A DNA stretch of 64,000 nt from contig JAMPAX010000001.1 of NCBI GenBank assembly GCA_023667015.1, forward strand, positions 554,351-618,350, given 5' to 3'. The DNA is from Muribaculaceae bacterium (GTDB lineage: Bacteria; Bacteroidota; Bacteroidia; Bacteroidales; Muribaculaceae). The position numbers and the translations under genes are program-made. Shown here piece after piece: positions 27,898 to 36,919 of the stretch (the first letter of the stretch is position 1; every line of letters begins with the position of its first letter). The notes under the pieces are model-generated. The model ran no database searches and was not told where the DNA came from. It saw only the letters and a program-made list of their open reading frames with translations.

Positions 27898-29019
27898 ATG
27901 AATATTTGTAAAACAATTTTTGCCACTATTGCTGTCGTAGTCGCGGCTGTTCTCTCTTCTTGTGGCGGTCAAAATACTGTTAGTGCCGGAGAATCGTCCG
28001 ACTCTATCTCTATCCCTGATTCTTTGATCTCTAAAAGGCAGGCTTCCCATGCCGATACTATAAGTTTTGCTTTGGTCGGTGATATCATGATGGGTACAAT
28101 TACTCCAAAGGCTTACCTCCCTGCTGATGACGGCAGCCATCTTTTCGATGATGCTAAGTATGTCTTTGAGAAGGTGAATATTGTTGCCGGCAATCTGGAG
28201 GGTACTCTTTTCGACGGACCTGCCAGCAGTAAACCTCTCGGTCCTAATAGCTATGCCTTTCGTACCCCTGCTAAGTACATCACAAATTTGACTGATGCGG
28301 GCTTCGATTTCCTCGGCGTTGCCAATAATCATGCAAGTGATTTTGGCGATGTGGGACGCACGGCTACTCACTCCAACCTACGTAAGGCGGGGATTAAATA
28401 TGCCGGTATACGTGGTGTGTGTGAACTGGATACCATAATGTGTAGAGGGCTGAAAATAGGATTTACCCAGTTTGGTCACAGTCGTAATACTTTGAGTATC
28501 ATGGATTATGGTGAGGTGAAAAGAGTGGTATCCGATCTGCGTAAGAATTGCGATATCGTTGTTGTTAGCTTTCATGGCGGTGCCGAGGGTAAGAGTGTGC
28601 CTCATGTCCCACATAAGGATGAGATAGCTTTTGGTGAGCGTCGAGGCAATGTTGAGAAGTTTGCACACACTGCCGTAGACGCCGGTGCTGACATTGTATT
28701 CGGACATGGTCCTCACGTACCGCGAGCCGCTGAAATCTACAAGGAGAAAATAATTTTCTATAGCCTTGGCAATTTCTGTACTCCATTTAGGATGTCGCTT
28801 TCCGGTATCTCCGGTTATGCTCCAATTGCTGAGGTGCAGTTAGATGCTAAGGGTAATTTCCTGGGTGGCAAGATCCATTCTCTAATTCAACATTCAGGGA
28901 TAGGTCCACGCCTCGACAACTCCAATGCCGCTGCTAAGTTTATTCGTCAGATGTCTATGTCTGATTTTCCCAATTCTCCACTTTCTATTTCTGATGACGG
29001 TATCCTTACAAAAAAGTAA
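27898..29019 (+). CDS. CapA-family (PGA_cap) metallophosphatase-like lipoprotein
   Basis: A 373-residue lipoprotein: lipobox LSSC with the lipidated cysteine C22. The PGA_cap domain (about 55-320) has LVGDIMMG, AGNLEGTLFD, FRTPAKYI, DFLGVANNHASDFG and FGHGPHVPRAAEIY, ending in IFYSLGNFCTPF. Family members have a calcineurin-like phosphoesterase fold; CapA of Bacillus helps make poly-gamma-glutamate capsule, but most homologues have no proven substrate. Here there is no CapB/CapC nearby, so capsule synthesis is not supported. It is followed 13 bp later by an L,D-transpeptidase lipoprotein, suggesting a cell-envelope role. Confidence 0.85.
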   Translation: MNICKTIFATIAVVVAAVLSSCGGQNTVSAGESSDSISIPDSLISKRQASHADTISFALVGDIMMGTITPKAYLPADDGSHLFDDAKYVFEKVNIVAGNLEGTLFDGPASSKPLGPNSYAFRTPAKYITNLTDAGFDFLGVANNHASDFGDVGRTATHSNLRKAGIKYAGIRGVCELDTIMCRGLKIGFTQFGHSRNTLSIMDYGEVKRVVSDLRKNCDIVVVSFHGGAEGKSVPHVPHKDEIAFGERRGNVEKFAHTAVDAGADIVFGHGPHVPRAAEIYKEKIIFYSLGNFCTPFRMSLSGISGYAPIAEVQLDAKGNFLGGKIHSLIQHSGIGPRLDNSNAAAKFIRQMSMSDFPNSPLSISDDGILTKK

Positions 29020-29032
29020 CTCAAAACAAATT

Positions 29033-30079
29033 ATGAAATTTAAACTTATTTTTTTTACTTACACGCTTTTCATAGCCTCGGTTATTATGCTCTTTGTGGC
29101 TTCCGGGTGTACGAAATCGAAACCGGGTTCTACAGTGGATTCAGGGTATTCCGCTCCGCTCGGACCGGAGGCTATCGCGATGAACGATTCTGTTCGTAAG
29201 GCCGACTCTATAGCTGAGGCTAAAAAGGGTATTCAGTTCGCCAATAGTGAGGAAGCTCTCAATTGGATGAAAAAATCAGGCCACTGGGATAAGTATCAGT
29301 CCGGTATCCTTCCGGAGATGGCTCGTGATGTCTTGCCTTATTTCACCAAAATTGTTAATAATCCCCATTCTAAGTTTATCATCGCTGATAAGAATACGAT
29401 GCATGTCTATCTCTATGATAAGTATGGTCGTGAAATTGACAGATATGGTATGGCATGCTCCCGATATTATGGTACCAAACATCGCAAGGGGGACAATCGC
29501 ACGCCGGACGGAATTTTCACAGCAGAAGGTATCTATGATTCTACCAGCTGGCTATATACCGATGATTCCGGCTATACAAGTCCCGCTAAGGGCGTTTATG
29601 GACCGATATTCATTCGCGTAGATGTTCCCAATACTCGCTCTATCGGTATTCATGGCACAAGCTCCCCCGGTAGTATTGGTCGACGTGCTTCGCATGGTTG
29701 CATGCGCCTAAACAATGAAAGTATAAAGAAGCTTGCCCCTCAAGCTGAGGTAGGTATGGTTATAATTATTTCCCCGGGTCCGGCAGATATTGCTGTCAAC
29801 GAACGTGAGGGCTACAGTATCCCTTCTGTTGTCGTTGTTCCCGGTCAGCCACGTGCCGTCAAGGGAGCTGCTCCTAAGTATAACATGCCGGCCAAGAAGT
29901 CGGCGGCGCCGGAAGATTCTGTACCCGCCGAACAAGTTTCTCCCGCAGAGCTGTCACCGTTGGAGAATCAGCCTGCCGAACAGCCTCTCCCCGCAGATCA
30001 GACTCCATCTGCTCCTTCGACTCCTTCAACTCCTCAAACTCCCTCAACTCCGGTCTCTCCCGCTGAGCCGGCACAGTAA
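29033..30079 (+). CDS. L,D-transpeptidase (YkuD) lipoprotein with Pro/Ala-rich tail
   Basis: The start is the ATG at 29033 (348 residues), which gives a proper lipoprotein signal with C26 (ASGC); an upstream start at 28925 would overlap the CapA gene and lacks a signal. The YkuD domain (about 115-248) contains HGTSSPGSIG (H207) and SHGCMRL (H221, catalytic C223). Such enzymes make 3-3 peptidoglycan cross-links or attach proteins to the wall. The last 75 residues are an unusual linker-like tail of PAE and TPSTP repeats. It lies in the run capA-ldt-ftsK-lolA. Confidence 0.88.
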   Translation: MKFKLIFFTYTLFIASVIMLFVASGCTKSKPGSTVDSGYSAPLGPEAIAMNDSVRKADSIAEAKKGIQFANSEEALNWMKKSGHWDKYQSGILPEMARDVLPYFTKIVNNPHSKFIIADKNTMHVYLYDKYGREIDRYGMACSRYYGTKHRKGDNRTPDGIFTAEGIYDSTSWLYTDDSGYTSPAKGVYGPIFIRVDVPNTRSIGIHGTSSPGSIGRRASHGCMRLNNESIKKLAPQAEVGMVIIISPGPADIAVNEREGYSIPSVVVVPGQPRAVKGAAPKYNMPAKKSAAPEDSVPAEQVSPAELSPLENQPAEQPLPADQTPSAPSTPSTPQTPSTPVSPAEPAQ

Positions 30080-30091
30080 TAACTTCACCAT

Positions 30092-32854
30092 ATGAATCAA
30101 TACGATAATTATAATCCTGAAATACCCGGTGTGGACTCGTATTCTCTGCCTGAAGAGGGTAGAGAATTGCCGGCGGCTGAGTCTGTTAAGAAAAACCGGA
30201 AAGGAAATGACGGACGGTCAAAAAAATCTAGACCCGCAAGTCGTGCTCGAATGGCGTCTGCAAAGTCTTCAGCTTCTTCTGAACCTTTCTTCCGGAGAGT
30301 TAAAAATTGGGCAGAATCTTCTACTACCCGCTATATCACAGGTATCATACTCGGTGGCATTGGTGCGTGGCTGCTAATTGCCTTTATTTCTTATTTCTCT
30401 GATTGTATCGCCGACCAGGCTCCTATCAAGAATTCCCCGGTAGGTATGGCTCCACCGGTAGCCAACAAGGCAGGTGAAGGGGGAGCTCGTATCTCCGAAC
30501 TTTTTATCAACGAGGGGTTTGGCCTCGGTTCGTTTGTCATAATTTTCTGGCTCTTCGCTATGTGCCTGAAGTTGCTGACAGGCCGTCCCCACTTCAAGTC
30601 GGTTAATTTTACTATCAAGTGTTTCGTAGCTCTAATTACGGTGAGTCTGATTGTTGGCTTGGTCACTATCAATGCTACTACCTACGTCAATTGGGGCGGA
30701 TACCATGGTAGATATGTTAATCAGTTCGTGCAGAATTTTCTTGGTGTGTGGGGTGCTTTTATTCTCTGTGTCGTCATGATATTTATCTTCGTGGTGATAT
30801 GTATGAGCGATTTAATTAATTGGATTCGACGAGTTCGCGCTAAGCACGCTGCCCGTCGCAGAATGATTGCTGAGGAGAAGGCTCGAAGACTCGAAGAGCA
30901 ACGGGTGATTGAGGAAATGAAGCGTCAGGAGATGCAAGACGATGTCTCTTCGGGGGAGGCTTACGGTGAGACAGTTGATGAGCCGTCTAATCCTTCAAAT
31001 GGTGGAGATACTGTCAGCTTTAACCCTGTCGATTCTAATGATATCTACGATGAATATAATATTGATATAGACGACCCTGTCAATCAACAGAGACTGGCTC
31101 TGAAAACTGAATCTTCGGATTCTCAGGAATCTCTTGATTCCCAATATGATCAAGAATATACGGAATCTCAAGACTCATTTGATTCTGTAGATTCGGTCGG
31201 TTCGCAAGATTCTCAGGAGCCGGATGATTCTTTGAATAATACCGATGAAGAGAATGTTACTGAAAATATAGAGGAAAATCCTGCTTCAGAGGATGATGGA
31301 TCTCAGATGGTTGTAAATGTCAATAATATTGCATCTGCTGATCCTTCTGATATCGACCGCCGTTCGGAGCACTATAAGTTCCCACCATTGGAAATTCTTA
31401 GTGTTGTGGATGATCGTATTGCGGTGAATGCTGAGGAGCAACTCGAAAATAAGGAGAAAATCCGCCAGACTCTCGCTGATTTCGGTATTCCTATAGTGAG
31501 TATCGAGGCTACTGTGGGACCTACTGTAACCCTCTATGAGATTCGTCCTGATAAGGGTCAGAAGGTTGCCAATATTAAGAAACTGGTTGACGACATTTCT
31601 TTGTCGCTCGCTGCTATCGGCGTGCGTATCATTGCTCCAATACCGGGGAAGGGTACTGTCGGTATTGAGGTGGCAAATAAGAATCCGAAGATGGTGTCAA
31701 TGCGCACTGTAATAGGTTCAAGAAAGTATAATGAGTCTAAATATAAGCTCCCGATAGCTCTTGGATGTACTATTTCGAATGATGTCTATATTGCAGACCT
31801 TACCAAGATGCCCCATATGCTTGTAGCAGGTGCTACAGGTCAGGGTAAGTCTGTGGGGCTCAACGTCATTATCGCGTCTTTGCTCTATCGCAAGAAACCC
31901 CATGAGCTGAAGTTTGTCATGATCGATCCGAAGATGGTGGAATTTTCTCTTTATTCGAAGATTGAGAAGCATTATCTTGCTAAACTTCCCGGTGAGGATA
32001 AGGCTATAATTACGGATATGACCAAGGCTGTGGCAACGCTTAATTCTTTGGTTCAGGAGATGGAGGATCGCTATAAGCTTCTGATGAGTGCGGGTTGCCG
32101 TAAGGTAGAGGAATATAATGATAAGTTCCTTAGCGGACAACTTGATGTGCGTGAGGGCCATCGCTTTATGCCTTATATTGTAGTTATTATTGATGAGTTC
32201 TGCGACCTTATTATGTCGCAAGGGAAGGAGGTTGAGAAGCCGATTGCTCGTCTTGCTCAGAAGGCTCGAGCTGTCGGAATGCATGAGATTATTGCAACTC
32301 AGCGCCCCTCTACTACTGTAATTACAGGTAACATTAAGGCCAACTTCCTTACCCGTGTGGCTTTTAAGGTTAGCTCAAGTATCGATTCGAAAACGATTCT
32401 TGATGCAACCGGCGCGCAGCAACTTATTGGTCGCGGCGATATGCTGATTAATTTTAATTCGGAGACTACACGTGTGCAATGTGCGTTTATGGATACGCCG
32501 GAGGTTGAACAATTGACAGATTGGATTTCTCGCCAGCCTTATGGCGGCGGTGCATACATTCTTCCTGAACCGATGATGTCTGCCGATATGGATGGTTTCG
32601 ACGAGGGTGGTTTCGATGGAACTTTCGAAAAGGATTCGAAGTTCCTGGAGGTAGCTACCCATGTTGTTCAGACAGGGTATGCTTCGACTTCAAATATCCA
32701 GCGTAAGTTTAGCCTTGGATACAATCGCGCCGGTAAAATCATGGATCAGTTGGAGGCTCTTGGTGTTGTAAGCCCCGCTCAGGGTGGTAAGCCTCGCCAG
32801 GTCCTTATGTCTCCTCAGGAGGCAATGGAGGTTATAAACAATGCTATGCAATAA
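30092..32854 (+). CDS. ftsK: FtsK/SpoIIIE-type DNA translocase
   Basis: A 920-residue protein. N-terminal cytoplasmic tail, then four membrane helices (about 78-101, 143-163, 173-193, 218-242), a charged coiled region (245-285), and an acidic Ser/Asp/Gln-rich linker (about 340-400). The RecA-like motor has Walker A GATGQGKS (580-587), Walker B VVIIDE (697-702) and the conserved IATQRPS. The C-terminal winged-helix gamma domain (STSNIQRKFSLGYNRAGKIM) reads KOPS-like sequences. It pumps chromosome ends through the septum and activates XerCD. Twelve bp separate it from the L,D-transpeptidase. Confidence 0.95.
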   Translation: MNQYDNYNPEIPGVDSYSLPEEGRELPAAESVKKNRKGNDGRSKKSRPASRARMASAKSSASSEPFFRRVKNWAESSTTRYITGIILGGIGAWLLIAFISYFSDCIADQAPIKNSPVGMAPPVANKAGEGGARISELFINEGFGLGSFVIIFWLFAMCLKLLTGRPHFKSVNFTIKCFVALITVSLIVGLVTINATTYVNWGGYHGRYVNQFVQNFLGVWGAFILCVVMIFIFVVICMSDLINWIRRVRAKHAARRRMIAEEKARRLEEQRVIEEMKRQEMQDDVSSGEAYGETVDEPSNPSNGGDTVSFNPVDSNDIYDEYNIDIDDPVNQQRLALKTESSDSQESLDSQYDQEYTESQDSFDSVDSVGSQDSQEPDDSLNNTDEENVTENIEENPASEDDGSQMVVNVNNIASADPSDIDRRSEHYKFPPLEILSVVDDRIAVNAEEQLENKEKIRQTLADFGIPIVSIEATVGPTVTLYEIRPDKGQKVANIKKLVDDISLSLAAIGVRIIAPIPGKGTVGIEVANKNPKMVSMRTVIGSRKYNESKYKLPIALGCTISNDVYIADLTKMPHMLVAGATGQGKSVGLNVIIASLLYRKKPHELKFVMIDPKMVEFSLYSKIEKHYLAKLPGEDKAIITDMTKAVATLNSLVQEMEDRYKLLMSAGCRKVEEYNDKFLSGQLDVREGHRFMPYIVVIIDEFCDLIMSQGKEVEKPIARLAQKARAVGMHEIIATQRPSTTVITGNIKANFLTRVAFKVSSSIDSKTILDATGAQQLIGRGDMLINFNSETTRVQCAFMDTPEVEQLTDWISRQPYGGGAYILPEPMMSADMDGFDEGGFDGTFEKDSKFLEVATHVVQTGYASTSNIQRKFSLGYNRAGKIMDQLEALGVVSPAQGGKPRQVLMSPQEAMEVINNAMQ

Positions 32855-32872
32855 TTGTTATTAATTTTGAAT

Positions 32873-33532
32873 ATGGTCAGTATAAGACAAGTTTTAGGGA
32901 AAGCATTCACTGTAAGATTAGCGATTGTCACAACATTCTGTATGTTTGTGGCTATTGCTATGTGCCCGATGAATGCTGCTGCTACTGAGACGGCTTCGCA
33001 GTTGCTCAGTCGGGCATCTTCGAAGATTTCTTCTTCCGGTGGTCTTCAGGCTTCTTTCTCTTTGTCGGGTGGGGTCTCTACAAGTGGTACGATCTATTCT
33101 TCGGGAAAGAAGTTTGCTATTATTTCCGGTGCTTCAAGTTCTTGGTATAATGGCTCTTCTCTATGGACTTACAATCCCGCAGTTAAGGAAACGACTCTTG
33201 TAACTCCCACTTCTGCCGAACTCCAGGAGTCGAATCCGCTTCTTTATGTGGGGGGCGCGTCTAAGTTTAACGCGGCATTTGTGAAGGGTAGTCCTGCCGG
33301 TACTAAAATGATTCAACTCCTGCCTAAGTCTAAGAAGACGGGGGTGAAGAGGATTATTGTTACTCTCAATGCAAAGACTCTGATTCCTTCCAAGATTGTT
33401 GTGTATCCATCTACGGGTGGGGCTGTAACTCTTAGTATAAGCAATGTGAAACTCGGTGTGAAATTCGCTGCTTCTACTTTTGTGTATCCGGCCAAGAAGT
33501 ATCCGGGAGTGACAGTAGTTGATCTTAGATAG
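32873..33532 (+). CDS. LolA-like outer-membrane lipoprotein carrier
   Basis: 219 residues from the ATG at 32873; a TTG at 32855 directly after the ftsK stop is less likely. Signal peptide to about residue 38 (MNAAATE). The mature part fits the LolA/LolB half-barrel: ETASQLLSRASSKISSSGGLQASF, SSWYNGSSLWTYNPAVKETTLV and the later strand ISNVKLGVKFAASTFVYPAKKYPG. It would carry lipoproteins from the inner to the outer membrane. It lies 18 bp after ftsK; the ftsK-lolA order is common in Bacteroidetes. Sequence similarity to E. coli LolA is low, so the assignment rests on pattern and context. Confidence 0.78.
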   Translation: MVSIRQVLGKAFTVRLAIVTTFCMFVAIAMCPMNAAATETASQLLSRASSKISSSGGLQASFSLSGGVSTSGTIYSSGKKFAIISGASSSWYNGSSLWTYNPAVKETTLVTPTSAELQESNPLLYVGGASKFNAAFVKGSPAGTKMIQLLPKSKKTGVKRIIVTLNAKTLIPSKIVVYPSTGGAVTLSISNVKLGVKFAASTFVYPAKKYPGVTVVDLR

Positions 33533-33589
33533 GATTAATAAATTATCAAAGGAAGATATTACTTAGATATTATATAAATCTTAAAAACC

Positions 33590-34537
33590 ATGAATAAGGA
33601 AAAGACTAAAGTATTAATCATCGGTAGCGGTCCGGCCGGTTATACAGCCGGTATCTATACATCCCGCGCCAATCTGAAGCCCATAATTTATGAGGGTGAC
33701 CAGCCCGGAGGTCAGCTGACGCAGACCACTGAGATTGAAAATTTTCCCGGATATCCCAATGGCATCCAGGGTCCGTCAATGATGGAGGAATTCCGTGCTC
33801 AGGCCATCAGATTCGGTGCTGAAATTAAGTCAAGAACTATCGATAAGGTTGACTTTTCCAAATATCCTTTTGAGTGTATCGATGAGCGCGGCGACATAAT
33901 TGAGGCGGAAAGCGTGATTATCTCTACCGGTGCCAGTGCTAAGTATCTTGGTCTGCCCGATGAGGAGAAATATCGCGGCCTTGGTGTCAGCGCTTGTGCT
34001 ACTTGCGATGGTTTTTTCTATCGGAAGAAGAATGTGGCCGTAGTAGGTGGTGGTGATACTGCCTGCGAGGAAGCTCTCTATCTTTCTACTCTCGCTAAGA
34101 AGGTATATCTTATTGTGCGCAAGAATTATTTGCGTGCCTCTGACGTCATGCAACGTCGTGTGCGTGAAAAAGAGAATATCGAAATCCTCTTCAATACCAA
34201 TACTCGCGGTCTCTTCGGTGAGGATGGTGTGGAGGGTGCTACTCTGGTACGTCACCTCGGCACTCCGGAAGAGGAGGAGTTCAAGATTGATATCGACGGT
34301 TTCTTCTTGGCAATTGGCCATCGTCCCAATACCGGGATTTTCAAGGGACAGCTTGAACTCGATGAGCAAGGATATATAAAGGTGGAGGGTGCTTCTACCC
34401 GCACTAATATCCCGGGCGTTTTTGCTGCCGGTGACTGTGCCGACCCCGTTTATCGCCAGGCTGTGTGCGCTGCCGGAACCGGCTGTCGTGCTGCTCTCGA
34501 CGCTGAGAGATTCCTTCTCGATCGCAACGAACTCTAA
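33590..34537 (+). CDS. trxB: Thioredoxin reductase
   Basis: A 315-residue FAD/NADPH enzyme. N-terminal FAD motif GSGPAGYTAG (12-21), redox-active CATC (C136, C139), second Rossmann motif VGGGDTACEEA for NADPH, and C-terminal GVFAAGDCADP. It regenerates reduced thioredoxin, such as the TrxA encoded at 50014-50328. It ends in a hairpin 17 bp downstream, then copy A of the 162-bp palindrome. Confidence 0.96.
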   Translation: MNKEKTKVLIIGSGPAGYTAGIYTSRANLKPIIYEGDQPGGQLTQTTEIENFPGYPNGIQGPSMMEEFRAQAIRFGAEIKSRTIDKVDFSKYPFECIDERGDIIEAESVIISTGASAKYLGLPDEEKYRGLGVSACATCDGFFYRKKNVAVVGGGDTACEEALYLSTLAKKVYLIVRKNYLRASDVMQRRVREKENIEILFNTNTRGLFGEDGVEGATLVRHLGTPEEEEFKIDIDGFFLAIGHRPNTGIFKGQLELDEQGYIKVEGASTRTNIPGVFAAGDCADPVYRQAVCAAGTGCRAALDAERFLLDRNEL

Positions 34538-34553
34538 TACTACATTTAATTGA

Positions 34554-34580
34554 GTGTCGCAGGCTACGTGCTTGCGACAC
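34554..34580 (+). terminator. Hairpin after trxB
   Basis: An 8-bp perfect stem GTGTCGCA/TGCGACAC (34554-34561 and 34573-34580) with an 11-base loop, 16 bp past the trxB stop. It lacks a U-tract, so it may be a mRNA 3' stabiliser as well as a weak terminator. Confidence 0.5.
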
Positions 34581-34583
34581 CCA

Positions 34584-34745
34584 TAAGTAGATGGTCGATC
34601 TAAATTTAAACTTTATGCGCGGTTATTTTTGTGACAGTTTCTTCACTCGAAGAAGGAATAATGCGGGCATTATGACTGATGAGAGAGGAGAAAATGTCCG
34701 AAAAGAACAAGCAGAAAGTTTGAATTTAAATTGAACAGCTACTTA
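34584..34745 (+). repeat. 162-bp palindromic intergenic element, copy A
   Basis: End-to-end imperfect palindrome between trxB and the dCMP deaminase gene. Terminal inverted repeats of 31 bp (34584-34614 and 34715-34745; 26 of 31 positions complementary) begin TAAGTAG and end CTACTTA (type-1 ends). The apex hairpin is ATAATGC-GG-GCATTAT (34658-34673). It is about 85% identical to copy B over the whole length. Confidence 0.85.
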
Positions 34746-34772
34746 CTATTGCTAATTGTATATTGTCTCTCT

Positions 34773-35225
34773 ATGAGTTTCTCTGAAGATAACAAACAGC
34801 TGCGTCTCGACCATCGCTATTTGCGTATGGCTCGCATATGGAGTGAAAACTCTTATTGTGTGCGTCGTAAGGTTGGTGCCCTAATCGTTAAGGAGAAGAT
34901 GATTATTTCCGATGGTTATAATGGCACTCCTTCCGGCTTTGATAATGTGTGTGAAGATTCATATGGAGCTACTTTTCCATATGTCCTCCATGCTGAGGCT
35001 AATGCGATTACTAAGGTGGCCAGAAGTAATAATTCCAGTGAGGGTGCTACTCTCTACGTTACGGCAAGTCCTTGCCTGGAGTGTGCGAAGCTTATAATCC
35101 AATCCGGTATCCGCAGGGTTGTCTTCTCTGAAATGTATCGAATCACCGATGGCCTCGACCTCCTTCGTGAGGCCGGAATCGAAACTGTCTTTGTCCCCGT
35201 TGATAATAGTTCTGTGAATGTCTAA
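34773..35225 (+). CDS. dCMP deaminase (cytidine/deoxycytidylate deaminase family)
   Basis: 150 residues from the ATG at 34773; an upstream start at 34731 would run through the right end of the palindromic element and adds a hydrophobic stretch not seen in the family. Zinc-binding motifs are HAEAN (H73, E75) and PCLEC (C101, C104). It deaminates dCMP to dUMP, feeding thymidylate synthesis. The stop overlaps the next ATG by 8 bp, so it is translationally coupled to the S41 protease. The deaminase-protease pair is frequent in Bacteroidales. Confidence 0.9.
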   Translation: MSFSEDNKQLRLDHRYLRMARIWSENSYCVRRKVGALIVKEKMIISDGYNGTPSGFDNVCEDSYGATFPYVLHAEANAITKVARSNNSSEGATLYVTASPCLECAKLIIQSGIRRVVFSEMYRITDGLDLLREAGIETVFVPVDNSSVNV

Positions 35226-36840
35226 TAAACGTAATTTAGGTTTTGTTCTTATACCGGCAATCCTTGCTTTGGGTGTCGGTGCCGGTATCTTTATCGGTAA
35301 GACTATTTATGCCCCAAGTTTTTCTCCATCACAGCAGAAACTACTCGATATTTTAGATTATATCGATGCTGACTATGTCGATTCAATCAATACGGACTCG
35401 CTGCTGGAGAAAAATTTCTCGCAACTTATCTCTCTGCTCGACCCTCACTCTGCGTATATTCCGGCAAGTGAGCTGACGGCTGTCAATGAGGACCTTGATG
35501 GCAATTTTAGTGGCGTGGGTGTCTCGTTCCAGATTCTTAACGACACTGTTCATATAATTGAAATAGTAGCCGGTGGCCCATCTGAGAGAGTAGGCCTTCA
35601 GGCCGGCGATATTATCTTGAAGGCTGATACGTTTGATCTTACAGGCTCCAACGCTACTAATGAAAATGTCTATAAGTATCTTCGTGGGAAAAAGGGTACT
35701 AAGGTGAAACTCAGCATTAAGCGGTCATCCGCTGTGAGGCCTCTGAGTTTCGTTATCGAGCGTGGCGATGTCCCGGTAAATAGTGTAGACTCTAAATATA
35801 TGATTGGCAAGGATGTGGGCTATATTCGAGTCAATAAGTTCTCTCGCACTACCTATGATGAGTTCCATAAGGCTTTAGATTGGCTGGTTGCTGAAGGTGC
35901 CAAAAGTTTTGTAATCGATTTACGTGGTAATTCCGGAGGATATATGGACCAGGCAGTTCTCATGGCTAATGAGTTCCTCCCTGCCGACCGCCTTATTGTC
36001 TATACTAAAGGTAAAAATCGTCTTAACCAGAGTATGGCATATTCTGACGGCACGGGCGATTTCCAAGATTACCCTCTGGCCGTGCTGACTGATGAGTTCT
36101 CTGCCTCAGCTTCTGAAATCTTTGCCGGAGCGATGCAGGATAATGACAGAGGCTTGGTTGTAGGAAGACGCTCGTTTGGTAAGGGTCTGGTACAAAATCA
36201 AAACACTCTCTTCGACAATTCAGGACTGCGACTTACTGTTGCCAGATATTACACTCCCTCCGGACGTTCCATTCAAAAGGAGTATGTCATCGGCGAGGGT
36301 GGCAAGTATGACCTCGATATCTCTGATAGATACGCTCATGGCGAGTTTTATTCTGCTGATTCTATTAAACTCGATCGCTCAAAACTCTTCCATACTATAG
36401 GTGGTAGAAATGTCTTTGGAGGGGGCGGTATCATGCCCGATATTTTTGTTCCCAGCGATACTGTAGGGATGTCCTCATACTATATATCTGTATCAAATGC
36501 CGGTCTTATCCAGAAGTATGCCTACAAAATTGTTGAAAACTACAGAAGTCTGCTAATGGATGCTAATTCGATTGCTCAGGTGATGAATATTATTCCCAGA
36601 GACAATACGCTCCTCACGGGGTTTGTTAACTATGCTGCCGCTAATGGAGTGCCTGCAAGATGGTTCTACATCCGAAAATCGGAAAAACTTCTCCTACAGC
36701 AACTGAAGGCTATCATTGTTAGAGATGTATTGGGATATGAATCTTTCATCCAAGTTCTCAACGAAAATGACAATACCCTCTCTACTGCTGTAGAGAAACT
36801 CAGAAAAGGTGTCCGGCCTATAGATGTCAATAGAAAATAA
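35218..36840 (+). CDS. S41-family C-terminal processing protease (CtpA/Prc type)
   Basis: A 540-residue protein with an N-terminal membrane anchor (about 7-28), so the catalytic part is periplasmic. A PDZ domain lies at about 95-170 (GVGVSFQI, GPSERVGLQAGDIIL). The catalytic Ser is S297 in EFSASASE and the Lys is K322 in SFGKGLVQ, spaced 25 residues apart as in Prc and CtpA. It removes or degrades C-terminal tails of envelope proteins. It overlaps the dCMP deaminase gene and is followed, after 79 bp, by the formyl-THF cyclo-ligase. The C-terminal 100 residues are a conserved helical extension. Confidence 0.93.
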   Translation: MSNKRNLGFVLIPAILALGVGAGIFIGKTIYAPSFSPSQQKLLDILDYIDADYVDSINTDSLLEKNFSQLISLLDPHSAYIPASELTAVNEDLDGNFSGVGVSFQILNDTVHIIEIVAGGPSERVGLQAGDIILKADTFDLTGSNATNENVYKYLRGKKGTKVKLSIKRSSAVRPLSFVIERGDVPVNSVDSKYMIGKDVGYIRVNKFSRTTYDEFHKALDWLVAEGAKSFVIDLRGNSGGYMDQAVLMANEFLPADRLIVYTKGKNRLNQSMAYSDGTGDFQDYPLAVLTDEFSASASEIFAGAMQDNDRGLVVGRRSFGKGLVQNQNTLFDNSGLRLTVARYYTPSGRSIQKEYVIGEGGKYDLDISDRYAHGEFYSADSIKLDRSKLFHTIGGRNVFGGGGIMPDIFVPSDTVGMSSYYISVSNAGLIQKYAYKIVENYRSLLMDANSIAQVMNIIPRDNTLLTGFVNYAAANGVPARWFYIRKSEKLLLQQLKAIIVRDVLGYESFIQVLNENDNTLSTAVEKLRKGVRPIDVNRK

Positions 36841-36919
36841 TACGCATTATCCTAATATGTAGATGTCTTAAAAACAACTCATTAATTAATTTTCTAATTA
36901 ATCTCCAATCTTCTATATT

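Noticed and set aside
34584..34745. TA target-site duplication of an IS630-type insertion at the palindrome ends
   Set aside because: The ends begin and finish with TA, but because the termini are inverted repeats this is expected in any case, and copies C and D do not show TA at their type-2 ends.
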